Assembly: GCF_012986595.1 (NCBI RefSeq)
Contig: NZ_JAAQYM010000003.1
Location: 124,001 to 188,000, forward strand
Direction: 5' to 3'
Length of the DNA stretch: 64,000 nt
From: Pseudomonas koreensis
GTDB lineage: Bacteria > Pseudomonadota > Gammaproteobacteria > Pseudomonadales > Pseudomonadaceae
The notes under the pieces were generated by a model. It did no database searches, had not been told where the DNA came from, and saw only the letters and a program-made list of their open reading frames with translations. Positions 46,308 through 57,778 of this stretch are shown here, in pieces. Positions within the stretch are counted from its first letter, which is position 1. Every line of letters begins with the position of its first letter. A program made the position numbers and the translations under genes.

Positions 46308-47750
46308 ATGTTTGATTTCCATCCCCAGCTCAAGCAGCGCTTCGCTGCTTTGCGCACGGGCGCCGAGTTCTTTTCCCTGCGGTATGTGCGCGAGTCCGGC
46401 CAATATCTGTCGGTGCGCAAGAACGTCGCCGAGCCGCCGAGCCTGAGCCGCGACGAAGGCGCAATGCTCACCGTGCGCGTCAACGGTGTCGAGGCGTACG
46501 CCGCCACCAACGACCTGTCGCAGCAAGGCCTGCAAGCCGCCCTTGAACGTGCCGAACAGCAGGCCCGGCGGCTCAAGCACCACGCCTTGCTCGACCTGCG
46601 CGACCAGCCAGTCTCAAGCGACCGCGCTGATTACTTTTCGCCCAATCTCGAGCAACCCTTCCCGTCCCTGAGCGAATGCTTCGAGCTGCTCGGCGCGGAA
46701 TCCGCCTCGGTGCCAAAGGATGAGCGCCTGGTGAATTGGGAAGCGAGCATCGGCATCACCCACGTCGAGCAGATCTACCTGAGCAGCGCCGGTGCCGAAT
46801 TGCGCCAGGCCCAGCGCTTCGTCTACCCGAGCCTCGACGTCACCGCTTATGACGGCAACGACAGCCAGACCCGCTCCCTCGGCCGCGAAAACTTCGGCCA
46901 GCAGGGGGGTGCGGACGTGATCAGCCGTTGCGGCCTGGTCGGCGCCGGACCGCAAGTGGCCGATCAGGCCCTGCAACTGCTGCTCGCGCCGAACACCCCG
47001 CAAGGCCCGCGCGACCTGTTGCTGATGCCGGACCAGATGATGCTGCAGATCCACGAGTCCATCGGTCACCCGCTGGAGCTCGACCGGATCCTCGGTGACG
47101 AGCGCAACTACGCCGGCACCAGCTTCGTCAAAACCAGCGACTTCGGCAGCCTGCAATACGGTTCGAAGCTGCTCAACGTGACCTTCGATCCGGACATTCC
47201 CGAAGAACTCGCCAGTTACGGCCACGATGACGACGGCACCCAGGCGAGCAAGCAATTCCTGATTCGCGATGGCCTGTTGCTGCGGCCCTTGGGCGGCGCG
47301 CTGTCGCAGTTCCGCGCCGGCCTCGACGGGGTTGCCAACAGCCGCGCCTGCGGCTGGAACCGACCGCCGATCGACCGCATGGCCAACCTCAACATCGAAC
47401 CGGGCGATCAGTCGCTGACGCAACTGATCAGCGGCATCGAGCACGGCATTCTGATGAGCACCAACCGCTCATGGTCGATTGACGATGCGCGCAACAAATT
47501 CCAGTTCGGCTGCGAGTGGGGTCAGTTGATCGAAAACGGTGAACTTAAGGGTGTGGTGAAAAATCCGAACTACCGGGGCATTTCCGCGCACTTCTGGAAG
47601 AGTCTGCGCGCGGTCGGCGACGCCGGTACCCGCAGGGTGCTGGGCACGCCAAACTGCGGCAAGGGCGAGCCGAACCAGGTGATCCGCGTCGGCCACGCTT
47701 CGCCGGCCTGCGTATTCAGCAACGTTGATGTGTTTGGGGGAGACGCCTGA
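46308..47750 (+). CDS. TldD-type metallopeptidase
   Basis: 480 residues. Zinc motif H249-E250-x3-H254 (IHESIGHPLELDRILGDE) and the C-terminal TPNCGKGEPNQ cysteine place it with TldD, the catalytic subunit of the TldD/E protease that trims unfolded or modified peptides. ATG after AACAAGGAGGTTCCCGA, a very strong ribosome binding site. Overlaps the PmbA-type gene by one base. Distinct from the housekeeping tldD/pmbA expected elsewhere. Confidence 0.9.
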   Translation: MFDFHPQLKQRFAALRTGAEFFSLRYVRESGQYLSVRKNVAEPPSLSRDEGAMLTVRVNGVEAYAATNDLSQQGLQAALERAEQQARRLKHHALLDLRDQPVSSDRADYFSPNLEQPFPSLSECFELLGAESASVPKDERLVNWEASIGITHVEQIYLSSAGAELRQAQRFVYPSLDVTAYDGNDSQTRSLGRENFGQQGGADVISRCGLVGAGPQVADQALQLLLAPNTPQGPRDLLLMPDQMMLQIHESIGHPLELDRILGDERNYAGTSFVKTSDFGSLQYGSKLLNVTFDPDIPEELASYGHDDDGTQASKQFLIRDGLLLRPLGGALSQFRAGLDGVANSRACGWNRPPIDRMANLNIEPGDQSLTQLISGIEHGILMSTNRSWSIDDARNKFQFGCEWGQLIENGELKGVVKNPNYRGISAHFWKSLRAVGDAGTRRVLGTPNCGKGEPNQVIRVGHASPACVFSNVDVFGGDA

Positions 47751-49087
47751 TGAGCATTTCGAAGAGTCAGTCCGACGCCTTCAAGGTCATGGTCAATTGG
47801 CTGCGCGACAGCGTGCGCGAGCCGGAACAATTCACCCTCAGCTATGCCGCCGAATCCTCGGCGTTCGTGCGCTTCAACCACGCCAAGGTGCGTCAGGCCG
47901 GTCAGGTGCAGCAGGCCGATGTCGGGCTGAAGCTGATCAACGACGGCCGCCACGCCGACCTGCACATCACCCTGTCCGGTGATCAGGAAGCCGACCTGCA
48001 ACGCCTCGCCGAGGGCCTGCAACAACTGCGCGAAACCCTGCCGCTGCTGCCGCAGGATCCGTACCTGCTGCTCAACCACAACGGCTGGCAGAGCGACAAC
48101 GTGCAGGACCATCCGCTGCCGGACACCGAGCAAGTGGTCGAGGAGATCTGCGCCGCCGCTGAAGGTCTGGATCTGGTCGGCTTCTACGCCGCAGGCCCGA
48201 TCAGCCGCGGTTTCGCCAGCTCCTCGGGGGCGTTTGGCTGGCATCAGGCCAACAGCTTCAACTTCGACTTCAGCCTGTTCCACGAAAACGGCGAAGCGGT
48301 GAAGGCCAGCTACGCCGGGCACGCATGGAGCAGCGAAGGCTTCGCCCGGCGCTTCCAGCAGGCGCGCGAGCAACTGGCGTTTCTCGGTCGACCGTTGCGC
48401 ACCCTGGCACCGGGGCAATACCGGGCGTATCTGGCGCCGGCCGCGCTGGAAGAAATCATGGGCATGCTCAGCTGGGGCGGGTTCTCCGCGCAGTCGATCG
48501 CCAGCAAGAGCAGCCCGCTGCAGAAGCTGTATGTCGGTGATCAGGCCTTCAGCCCGCTGGTGTCGCTGGAGGAAAAAGTCAGCGGCTCGTTGAGCCCGGC
48601 GTTTTCCGGCGAGGGCTATCCGCGCAGCGATCTGCGGCTGGTCATCGAAGGCAAGGCCGGCGATCAACTGGTCGGTTCGCGCAGCGCGGCGGAATACGGC
48701 CTGACCGCCAACGGCGCCAGCGGCGGCGAATCGCCGAGCGCGCTGAACATGGCGGCGGGGAATCTGTCACAGGCAGAGATTCTCAAACAACTGGGCACCG
48801 GCCTGTACATCAGCAACCTGTGGTACCTGAACTTCTCCGATCAGCCGGCCGCGCGTCTGACCGGGATGACCCGGTTTGCCACGTTCTGGGTCGAGAACGG
48901 CGAGATTCAGGCGCCGGTCAGCACCATGCGTTTCGACGACAGCGCCTACAGCCTGCTGGGTTCGCAGCTGGAAGCATTGACCGCCGAGCGTGAGTTGCTG
49001 CTGTCGGCGAGCACGTACAGCCAGCGCAATACCTCGTCGGCGTTGCTGCCGGGGGCGCTGGTGAGTCGACTCACACTAACGCTGTAA
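47750..49087 (+). CDS. PmbA/TldE-type partner protein
   Basis: 445 residues, TldE/PmbA fold without a HExxxH motif: FTLSYAAESSAFVRFNHAKVRQAGQ near the N-terminus, and GEGYPRSDLRLVIEGKAGDQLVGSRSAAEYG-type middle with a C-terminal NLWYLNFSDQPAARLTGMTRFATFWVENGEI segment. The ATG lies in the stop of the upstream gene (TGATG), so the two subunits are translationally coupled and should form the heterodimeric protease. Confidence 0.9.
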   Translation: MSISKSQSDAFKVMVNWLRDSVREPEQFTLSYAAESSAFVRFNHAKVRQAGQVQQADVGLKLINDGRHADLHITLSGDQEADLQRLAEGLQQLRETLPLLPQDPYLLLNHNGWQSDNVQDHPLPDTEQVVEEICAAAEGLDLVGFYAAGPISRGFASSSGAFGWHQANSFNFDFSLFHENGEAVKASYAGHAWSSEGFARRFQQAREQLAFLGRPLRTLAPGQYRAYLAPAALEEIMGMLSWGGFSAQSIASKSSPLQKLYVGDQAFSPLVSLEEKVSGSLSPAFSGEGYPRSDLRLVIEGKAGDQLVGSRSAAEYGLTANGASGGESPSALNMAAGNLSQAEILKQLGTGLYISNLWYLNFSDQPAARLTGMTRFATFWVENGEIQAPVSTMRFDDSAYSLLGSQLEALTAERELLLSASTYSQRNTSSALLPGALVSRLTLTL

Positions 49088-49090
49088 CAC

Positions 49091-49223
49091 TGTGGCGAGG
49101 GAGCTTGCTCCCGCTGGGTTGCGAAGCAACCCCAAAACCTGCCAACTCGGTGTTCCTGTAATACCGGGTTGGCTGAATTTACGACTGCTGCGCAGCCGAG
49201 CGGGAGCAAGCTCCCTCGCCACA
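49091..49223. repeat. Palindromic intergenic repeat, family B
   Basis: Starts four bases after the PmbA-type stop; arms TGTGGCGAGGGAGCTTGCTC and complement. Confidence 0.88.
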
Positions 49224-49274
49224 AGGGCTTCAAGCCAGGACAAGCATTCGGATCAATAACCCACAAGAGGTTCC

Positions 49275-50702
49275 ATGCCCACACGCCCGCCTCTCGACGC
49301 CATCACCGCCCGCTGGTTGCCGTGGGTCGTCGCCATCGCTTTCTTCATGCAGTCCCTCGACGGGACCATCCTCAACACGGCCCTTCCAGCCATGGCCCGG
49401 GACCTGGCCGAAGACCCGTTGCGCATGCAGGGCGTGATCATCGCCTACATGCTTACCGTGGCGTTGCTGATCCCGGCCTCGGGCTGGATCGCCGACCGCT
49501 TCGGCACCAAGAAGATCTTCTTCGGCGCGATTCTGCTGTTCAGTTTCGGCTCGCTGCTTTGCGCGTTGTCCAGCAGCCTGAGCATGCTGATCGGCGCGCG
49601 GGTGATTCAGGGCCTGGGCGGTGCGCTGATGCTGCCGGTCGGACGCCTGGTGGTGCTGCGCGCGTATCCACGCTCGGAGCTGGTGCGGATCATGGGCTTC
49701 ATCACCATTCCCGGCCTGCTCGGTCCGTTGATCGGCCCGACCATGGGTGGCTGGATGGTGCAATACCTGACATGGCACTGGATCTTCCTGATCAATCTGC
49801 CGGTCGGCGTCCTCGGCTGCTACGCGGTATGGAAGTTCATCCCCGACCTGCGAGGCAGCGAGCGCACACGTTTCGATAGCCTGGGCTTCCTGTTGTTTGG
49901 CGCGGCGATGATCCTGATCACCATCGCCATGGAAGGCCTGGGCGAACTGCACCTGCCACACCTGCGGGTGATGTTGCTGCTGTTCGCCGGTCTGGCCTGT
50001 CTGGCGGCGTACTGGCTGCGCGCCGGGCACGTGGAAAATCCGCTGTTCGCCCCGTCGCTGTTCAAGACCCGGACCTTCGCCGTCGGCATTCTCGGCAACC
50101 TGTTCGCCCGACTGGGCAGTGGCGCCCTGCCGTTTCTGGTGCCGTTGCTCCTGCAAGTGGCGCTGGGTTATTCGCCGTCGCAAGCAGGGATGAGCATGCT
50201 GCCGCTGGCCGCCGCCGCGATGTTCGCCAAGTGGATGGCGCGCCCGCTGATCGAACGCCTGGGCTATCGCATCGTGCTCACCGGCAACACCCTGGCGCTG
50301 GGGATCATGCTGGCGAGCATGGGCCTGGTCAGCGAGCAGACGCCGTACTGGCTGCTGCTGTGCCTACTGGCCGTGCTGGGCGCGATCAACTCGCTGCAAT
50401 TCACCGCGATGAACACCGTGACCCTGATCGACCTCGACGACGCCAGCGCCAGCAGCGGCAACAGCCTGTTGTCGGTGGTGGCGCAATTGTCGTTGAGCCT
50501 CGGTGTGGCCTGCGCCGGTGCATTGCTCGGCGGCTTTACCGCGCAGATCGGCAATGATGGCGTGGAAACCGTGCTGGGCGCGTTCCAGCTGACCTTCGTC
50601 ACCGTCGGCGTGATGGCGATGCTGGCCGCGACGATCTTCTCGCAACTGTCGAAAGAGGACGGCCGGCGGGCCAAGCGTCCGGAAGAACACATTGAACACT
50701 GA
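49275..50702 (+). CDS. MFS exporter, DHA2/MdtD type
   Basis: 475 residues with about 14 hydrophobic segments. Family motifs: LDGTILNTALPAMARDL (motif D1), WIADRFGTKKIFF (motif A) and GRVIQGLGGALMLPVGRLVVLR-like motif B. Closest in pattern to the multidrug transporter subunit MdtD; substrate unknown. ATG after CAAGAGGTTCC. Confidence 0.88.
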   Translation: MPTRPPLDAITARWLPWVVAIAFFMQSLDGTILNTALPAMARDLAEDPLRMQGVIIAYMLTVALLIPASGWIADRFGTKKIFFGAILLFSFGSLLCALSSSLSMLIGARVIQGLGGALMLPVGRLVVLRAYPRSELVRIMGFITIPGLLGPLIGPTMGGWMVQYLTWHWIFLINLPVGVLGCYAVWKFIPDLRGSERTRFDSLGFLLFGAAMILITIAMEGLGELHLPHLRVMLLLFAGLACLAAYWLRAGHVENPLFAPSLFKTRTFAVGILGNLFARLGSGALPFLVPLLLQVALGYSPSQAGMSMLPLAAAAMFAKWMARPLIERLGYRIVLTGNTLALGIMLASMGLVSEQTPYWLLLCLLAVLGAINSLQFTAMNTVTLIDLDDASASSGNSLLSVVAQLSLSLGVACAGALLGGFTAQIGNDGVETVLGAFQLTFVTVGVMAMLAATIFSQLSKEDGRRAKRPEEHIEH

Positions 50703-50720
50703 TGTGTGATGAAGCGCTTT

Positions 50721-50826
50721 TGTGGCGAGGGAGCTTGCTCCCGCTGGACTGCGCAGCAGGCCCTGCTTTTTGAGTAGAAAAGCGGGGCCGCTTCGCGCCC
50801 CAGCGGGAGCAAGCTCCCTCACCACA
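50721..50826. repeat. Palindromic intergenic repeat, family B
   Basis: Arms TGTGGCGAGGGAGCTTGCTC and complement ending CCTCACCACA, with a short centre. Confidence 0.87.
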
Positions 50827-50933
50827 GATGAATCACCTCGCCTCGGTTTTTAGTCACTGTTCGTCCAGAACTTTCGAGGAAAGTGGCAAGGGGCTGCTAC
50901 ACTGCGCGACATTTTGTTTTGCAGGCCAGTCCC

Positions 50934-52319
<1,386 letters not shown>

Positions 52320-52335
52320 GACAACGTAACTCCCC

Positions 52336-52420
52336 TGTAGGAGCTGCCGCAGGCTGCGATCTTTTGACTTTGTTTTTAAAGAGCAAGATCAAAAGATCGC
52401 AGCCTGCGGCAGCTCCTACA
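52336..52420. repeat. REP-type palindrome, family A (CCGCAGGC variant)
   Basis: Arms TGTAGGAGCTGCCGCAGGCT and complement between dbpA and the flavoprotein gene. Confidence 0.9.
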
Positions 52421-52455
52421 GTTCGTTTTGTGGTGACATTTGTGAGGACACCGTT

Positions 52456-53634
52456 TTGCGCTCAACCGAAGTCGTGATCATTGGCGCTGGCGCCGCAGGG
52501 TTGATGTGTGCACTGACCGCCGCCGGACGTGGGCGTGAAGTGTTGCTGCTCGACCATGCGAACAAGGCCGGCAAGAAAATCCTGATGTCCGGTGGTGGCC
52601 GCTGCAACTTCACCAACATGTACACCGAGCCGGGCAACTTCCTCTCGCACAACCCGCATTTCTGCAAATCGGCACTGGCGCGCTACACCCAGTGGGATTT
52701 CATCGGCATGGTCGGCAAGCACGGCGTGCCGTATCACGAGAAGAAACTCGGCCAGTTGTTCTGCGATAACAAATCCAGCGACATCCTCGGCATGCTCCTC
52801 GATGAGTGCGATCAGGTCGGCGTCGAGCTGCACCTGGACACCTCGATCCAGACCATCGAGAAGGTCGAAAGCGGTTACCTGCTCGACACCACCCTCGGTC
52901 AGCTGCAGTGCCAGTCGCTGGTGATCGCCACCGGCGGGCTGTCGATCCCGACGCTGGGTGCCACCGGTTTCGGTTATCAGGTCGCCAAGCAGTTCGGCCA
53001 TGAACTGCTGCCGACCCGCGCCGGCCTGGTGCCGTTCACCATCACCGATCAGCTCAAGGAACTGTGCACCGAGCTCTCCGGGACCTCGGTGGATTGTCTG
53101 GTCAGTTGCAACGACCAGAGCTTTCGCGAAAACATCCTGTTCACCCACCGTGGCCTAAGCGGCCCGGCGATTCTGCAGATCTCGTCGTTCTGGGAGCCGG
53201 GTGACACCGTGGAAATCAACCTGCTGCCGGATCACGACACCGCCGCATGGTTGCAACAGCAAGTAGCCGAACGTCCGAACAGCGAACTGAAAACCCTGCT
53301 CGGCGAAATCTTCACCAAGAAGATGGCCAACCTGCTGGCGGACAACTGGTTCGTCTCCAAACCGATGAAGCAGTACACCCACGCCGAACTGGCGCAGATC
53401 GCCGACAAGCTGGGCAGCTGGAAAGTCGTGCCGGCCGGCACCGAAGGCTATCGCACCGCCGAAGTGACGCTGGGTGGCGTCGACACCCGCGAAGTGTCGT
53501 CCAAGACCATGGAATCGCTGAAAAGCCCTGGTCTGTATTTCATCGGTGAAGTGCTCGACGTCACCGGGCATCTGGGCGGTTTCAACTTCCAGTGGGCATG
53601 GGCCTCGGGTTACGCGGCTGCGCAGTACGTCTGA
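52456..53634 (+). CDS. HI0933-family NAD(P)/FAD-dependent oxidoreductase
   Basis: 392 residues from a TTG start with GAGG eight bases upstream. FAD motif VVIIGAGAAGLMCALTA, then the family signature AGKKILMSGGGRCNFTNM, ATGGLSIPTLGATGFGY and C-terminal GEVLDVTGHLGGFNFQWAWASG. Relatives (YhiN) are of unknown function. No clear operon link. Confidence 0.92.
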   Translation: MRSTEVVIIGAGAAGLMCALTAAGRGREVLLLDHANKAGKKILMSGGGRCNFTNMYTEPGNFLSHNPHFCKSALARYTQWDFIGMVGKHGVPYHEKKLGQLFCDNKSSDILGMLLDECDQVGVELHLDTSIQTIEKVESGYLLDTTLGQLQCQSLVIATGGLSIPTLGATGFGYQVAKQFGHELLPTRAGLVPFTITDQLKELCTELSGTSVDCLVSCNDQSFRENILFTHRGLSGPAILQISSFWEPGDTVEINLLPDHDTAAWLQQQVAERPNSELKTLLGEIFTKKMANLLADNWFVSKPMKQYTHAELAQIADKLGSWKVVPAGTEGYRTAEVTLGGVDTREVSSKTMESLKSPGLYFIGEVLDVTGHLGGFNFQWAWASGYAAAQYV

Positions 53635-53653
53635 GCCAGAGCCAAACACAAAA

Positions 53654-53748
53654 CCCTGTAGGAGTGAGCCTGCTCGCGATTGCAACCTGTCAGTCAATAA
53701 TCTGGTGACTGACACACCGCTATCGCGAGCAGGCTCACTCCTACAGGG
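53654..53748. repeat. Palindromic repeat, family C (CCCTGTAGGAGTGAGCCTGC variant)
   Basis: Arms CCCTGTAGGAGTGAGCCTGC and complement, with a centre similar to the copy at 25805 (GTCAGTCAATAATCTGGTGACTGAC). Confidence 0.88.
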
Positions 53749-53863
53749 GTTATGCGTGATGCAGTAAGGAACACTTTTTGCTGTCAGATGTGATCGGCGC
53801 CATTGCGTCGGCGTCATTACTGGCTCAATTTAGCGGCATCGCCTCGGAAGGCCTTCGCACTTC

Positions 53864-56056
53864 ATGTCCTCGACCTCGTTTCGTCAGTCTTTGCGGCGCC
53901 TGTGGGCGCTGGATAAATTCAGCTACAGCCTGCGGGTGTTCATCGCCCTGACCGGCAGCATGGCGCTGTGTTGGTATCAGGATGAAATGGGCCTGCTGAT
54001 CCCGTTGTTTCTGGGGATCATCGCCAGCGCCCTGGCCGAGACCGACGACAGTTGGCAGGGCCGCCTCAATGCCCTGGCTGTCACACTGGTGTGTTTCAGT
54101 ATCGCCGCGCTGTCGGTGGAACTGCTCTTCCCCTACCCCATCATGTTTGCCATCGCTTTGGCCTTGGCCAGCTTCGGCCTGACCATGCTCGGTGCGCTCG
54201 GCGAGCGTTATGGCGCCATCGCCTCGGCCACTTTGATTCTGTCCGTGTACACCATGATTGGCGTTGACCAGCGCGGCGGCGCGGTCACCGATTTCTGGCA
54301 TGAACCGATGCTGCTGGTGGCCGGCGCCGCGTGGTACGGCCTGCTCTCGGTGCTGTGGCAGGCGCTGTTTTCCAACCAGCCGGTGCAGCAGAGTCTGGCG
54401 CGACTGTTCCGTGAACTGGGTTTTTACCTGAAGCTCAAAGCCTCGCTGTTCGAGCCAATCCGCCAACTGGACGTCGAAGCGCGGCGCCTGGAACTGGCGC
54501 AGCAGAACGGCCGCGTGGTGGCAGCACTAAACAGTGCCAAGGAAATCATTCTGCATCGGGTCGGCAACGGTCGCCCGGGGTCGAAAGTCAGCCGTTATCT
54601 GAAGCTGTATTTCCTCGCCCAGGACATCCACGAACGCGCCAGCTCCTCGCACTATCCGTACAACGCGCTGGCCGATGCGTTCTTCCACAGCGACGTGCTG
54701 TTCCGCTGCCAGCGCCTGCTGCGCCAGCAGGGCAAGGCCTGCCGCGCGCTGGCCGAATCGATCCAGATGCGCCAGCCGTTCGTCTACGACGCCAGTTTTG
54801 CCGAAGCCCTGACGGACCTCGACGCCTCCCTCGAACACCTGCGCATCCAGAGCAACCCGGCGTGGCGCGGCCTGCTGCGCTCGCTGCGCGCATTGGCGGC
54901 CAACCTCGGCACCCTCGATCGTTTGCTCAGCGACGCGAGCAACCCGGATGCCCTGGCCGATGCCACCGACAGCAGCCTGCTCGACCGCTCGCCGCGCAAC
55001 CTCAAGGACGTCTGGGTGCGCCTGCGCACGCAACTGACGCCGACCTCCTTGCTGTTCCGCCACGCCCTGCGCCTGCCGCTGGCGCTGAGTATCGGTTACG
55101 GCATGGTGCACCTGATTCACCCGTCGCAAGGCTACTGGATCATCCTCACCACGCTGTTCGTCTGTCAGCCGAACTACGGCGCAACGCGGCGCAAGCTCGG
55201 TCAGCGGATTCTCGGCACGGCCATCGGCCTGACCGTGGCGTGGGCGCTGTTCGATCTGTTCCCGAGCCCGCTGGTGCAGTCGTGCTTCGCCATCGCCGCC
55301 GGGGTGGTGTTCTTTACCAACCGCACCACGCGCTACACCGTGGCAACGGCGGCGATCACGATCATGGTGCTGTTCTGCTTCAACCAGATCGGCGACGGCT
55401 ACGGGCTGTTCCTGCCACGCCTGTTCGATACCCTGCTCGGCAGCCTGATCGCGGGCCTGACGGTGTTCCTGTTCTTGCCGGACTGGCAGGGCCGACGCCT
55501 GAACAAGGTGCTGGCCAACACCCTGACCTGCAACAGCATTTACCTGCGCCAGATCATGCAGCAATACGCCGCCGGCAAGAGCGACGACCTCGCCTATCGC
55601 CTGGCGCGGCGCAACGCGCACAACGCCGATGCGGCGCTGTCGACCACCCTGGCGAACATGCTGATGGAGCCCGGGCATTTCCGTAAGGAAGCGGATGTCG
55701 GGTTCCGCTTCCTGGTGCTGTCGCACACCCTGCTCAGCTACCTGTCCGGGCTGGGCGCGCATCGCGAAACGCAGCTACCGGCCGAGGTGCGCGAACAGCT
55801 GATCGACGGCGCCGGAGTGAAACTGGCCGCGAGCATCGACGACATCGCCCAGGGGCTGGCGAACAAGCAGCCGGTGGCGATCCAGAGTGACGAAGAGGAA
55901 GCGCTGGCCAATGAGCTGGAGCAGATGCCGGACGAGATCGATGAAGGACAGCGGCTGGTGCAGACGCAACTGGCGCTGATCTGCCGGCAGCTGGGGCCGC
56001 TGCGTACGTTGGCGGCACATTTGATCAAAGACACCCATGAGATTAGCGCTGGCTGA
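53864..56056 (+). CDS. yccS: YccS-family inner-membrane protein
   Basis: 730 residues: two blocks of five to six transmembrane helices (about 20-170 and 400-530), each followed by a cytoplasmic helical region; the second block starts HALRLPLALSIGYGMVHLI and includes HPSQGYWIILTTLFVCQPNYGATRRK, typical of the YccS/YhfK/FUSC family. ATG at 53864. Members may be aromatic-acid effluxers; the role is uncertain. Confidence 0.9.
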   Translation: MSSTSFRQSLRRLWALDKFSYSLRVFIALTGSMALCWYQDEMGLLIPLFLGIIASALAETDDSWQGRLNALAVTLVCFSIAALSVELLFPYPIMFAIALALASFGLTMLGALGERYGAIASATLILSVYTMIGVDQRGGAVTDFWHEPMLLVAGAAWYGLLSVLWQALFSNQPVQQSLARLFRELGFYLKLKASLFEPIRQLDVEARRLELAQQNGRVVAALNSAKEIILHRVGNGRPGSKVSRYLKLYFLAQDIHERASSSHYPYNALADAFFHSDVLFRCQRLLRQQGKACRALAESIQMRQPFVYDASFAEALTDLDASLEHLRIQSNPAWRGLLRSLRALAANLGTLDRLLSDASNPDALADATDSSLLDRSPRNLKDVWVRLRTQLTPTSLLFRHALRLPLALSIGYGMVHLIHPSQGYWIILTTLFVCQPNYGATRRKLGQRILGTAIGLTVAWALFDLFPSPLVQSCFAIAAGVVFFTNRTTRYTVATAAITIMVLFCFNQIGDGYGLFLPRLFDTLLGSLIAGLTVFLFLPDWQGRRLNKVLANTLTCNSIYLRQIMQQYAAGKSDDLAYRLARRNAHNADAALSTTLANMLMEPGHFRKEADVGFRFLVLSHTLLSYLSGLGAHRETQLPAEVREQLIDGAGVKLAASIDDIAQGLANKQPVAIQSDEEEALANELEQMPDEIDEGQRLVQTQLALICRQLGPLRTLAAHLIKDTHEISAG

Positions 56057-56063
56057 AAGCACG

Positions 56064-56197
56064 CCTTCGCGAGCAGGCTCGCTCCCACAGGGGAACGCAT
56101 TTCAAACTGTAGGAGTGAGCCTGCTCGCGACAGGGCGCTCCCACAGTGAGTGTGTGCATGACACAGAACCCATGTGAGAGCGAGCCTGCTCGCGAAG
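56064..56197. repeat. Cluster of three family C half-palindromes
   Basis: CCTTCGCGAGCAGGCTCGCT (56064), TGTAGGAGTGAGCCTGCTCG (56108) and TGTGAGAGCGAGCCTGCTCG (56173), in the yccS/binding-protein convergent gap. Confidence 0.82.
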
Positions 56198-56233
56198 CGG
56201 CCATCGGCCACAGCAAAGAATCTGGATCAGCCC

Positions 56234-56971
56234 TCACATTCCATGCTGGTGCATCAACCGCTCATAACTGCCATCCGCCTTCATCGCCGCAATCGCCTTA
56301 TCAAACCCCGCCACAATCTGCTCATGCTGTGGATTCTTCAGGCTCACCAGAATATGCAGGCTGTTCTCGCTCAACGGCTTGGGGAGGAACTCCACGGCGT
56401 TGCGCACCTTGGATGATTCGCGCGCCAGGTAATACCGCGCGACGTATTCATCTTCCAGGGTCAGCTTGACCCGATCCGCCGCCAACATGCGCACCGCCAT
56501 CGCAAAGTTATGCACAGGGACTTTCTGCAGCGCGGTATCGCCATCGAACGCCTGTGAGTAGGCATAACCGCGCACCACGGCAATCGGGTACGTGTGCAGT
56601 TGCTCCAGGTTGCCGTACTCCAGCGGCGTGTCCTTACGCTTGAGAAAACGGATGCGGTTGAGCAGGTATTCGCCAGAGAACTGGCCGATTCTGGTGCGCT
56701 CGTCGTTGTACCAGGCGTTGACCAGCACGTCATAACGCCCTTCGCCAACCCCCAGCAGCGCCCGCGCCCACGGCACCTGCTCATAGTCGCTGGCATAGCC
56801 GGCCCGGGCCAGCGCGGTGCTGACGATGTCGGTGGCCAGGCCGCCGTTGACCAGCGTGTCGTCGGTAAAGGGCGGCCAGATATCAAACACCAGTCGCAGC
56901 TTGTCCGCTGCGGCGGGTTGGGCCAGCAACAGCAATCCGATCAAAGCAAAGGCTCGATGCAGTCGCGGCAT
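56234..56971 (-). CDS. Periplasmic solute-binding protein (SBP family 3)
   Basis: 245 residues with signal peptide LLLLAQPAAA-DKL. Family-3 pattern: LRLVFDIWPPFTDDTLVNGGLATDIVSTAL, YDVLVNAWYNDERTRIGQFSGEYL. No transporter genes beside it. Similar orphans in Pseudomonas are sensory or redundant amino-acid binders; ligand unknown. Confidence 0.87.
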   Translation of the reverse strand: MPRLHRAFALIGLLLLAQPAAADKLRLVFDIWPPFTDDTLVNGGLATDIVSTALARAGYASDYEQVPWARALLGVGEGRYDVLVNAWYNDERTRIGQFSGEYLLNRIRFLKRKDTPLEYGNLEQLHTYPIAVVRGYAYSQAFDGDTALQKVPVHNFAMAVRMLAADRVKLTLEDEYVARYYLARESSKVRNAVEFLPKPLSENSLHILVSLKNPQHEQIVAGFDKAIAAMKADGSYERLMHQHGM

Positions 56972-57228
56972 GCTTGAAAATCCTTAGCGGGCGGGCGGCC
57001 CGGCGCGTTTTCCAGTCAAAACCCCAAGGCCCCTTACCGGCGAAACCCAGGCCCTAACATTAGCTCATTGAAGCCAGTGCACAGCGCTTTCCAGCAGATT
57101 ACACAAAGCAGCCGCCGCCGCGAGAAAGGAATGATGGCATTTTGACCTTTATCACAGACTCTTACGCCATACAGACATCCGGAGCCTGTGCGCTTAGTAT
57201 CGGGAGACAGTGTTCAAGGAGCCGGAAG

Positions 57229-57681
57229 ATGACAATCGAGTGGATCTGCAAGCATCACAGCGATCTGGGCAAAGAGCAGTTGTACGCACTGTTAAAGCTG
57301 CGCTCAGAGGTGTTCGTGGTCGAACAGAAATGCGCCTACCCGGACCTCGATGGTCAGGATCTGGACGGCGACACCCATCACTTGATGGGCTGGGAAGACG
57401 ACCAGTTGATGGCCTATCTGCGCCTGCTGGATCCCGAGTCCCAGGGCGGCGACGTGGTGATCGGCCGCGTGATCATTGCCCCGCAGGGTCGTGGCAAAGG
57501 GCTGGGGCACACGATGATGGAACACGCCTTGGAACAGGCTGCGAAGCATTGGCCGCAGGTGCCGATCTATCTGTCGGCCCAGGCGCATTTGCAGGGCTAT
57601 TACGGCAGGTACGGGTTTGTGGTGGCGGGTGAGGAATACCTGGAGGATGACATTCCGCACATCGGAATGCGCCGCGCTTGA
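57229..57681 (+). CDS. GNAT acetyltransferase, ElaA family
   Basis: 150 residues, ATG at 57229 with AAGGAGCCGGAAG upstream. ElaA signature: LYALLKLRSEVFVVEQKCAYPDLDGQDLD, acetyl-CoA loop VIIAPQGRGKGLGHTMM and AQAHLQGYYGRYGFVVAGEEYLEDDIPHIGM. Cytosolic, substrate unknown. Confidence 0.93.
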   Translation: MTIEWICKHHSDLGKEQLYALLKLRSEVFVVEQKCAYPDLDGQDLDGDTHHLMGWEDDQLMAYLRLLDPESQGGDVVIGRVIIAPQGRGKGLGHTMMEHALEQAAKHWPQVPIYLSAQAHLQGYYGRYGFVVAGEEYLEDDIPHIGMRRA

Positions 57682-57686
57682 AGGCC

Positions 57687-57752
57687 CCTTCGCGAGCAGG
57701 CTCGCTCCCACATTTGCAATGCATTCCACTGTAGGAGTGAGCCTGCTCGCGA
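57687..57752. repeat. Palindromic repeat, family C pair
   Basis: CCTTCGCGAGCAGGCTCGCT (57687) and TGTAGGAGTGAGCCTGCTCG (57730) between the acetyltransferase and winged-helix genes (convergent). Confidence 0.85.
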
Positions 57753-57778
57753 TGGCGTCATCGCTATCAATGCAGGGC

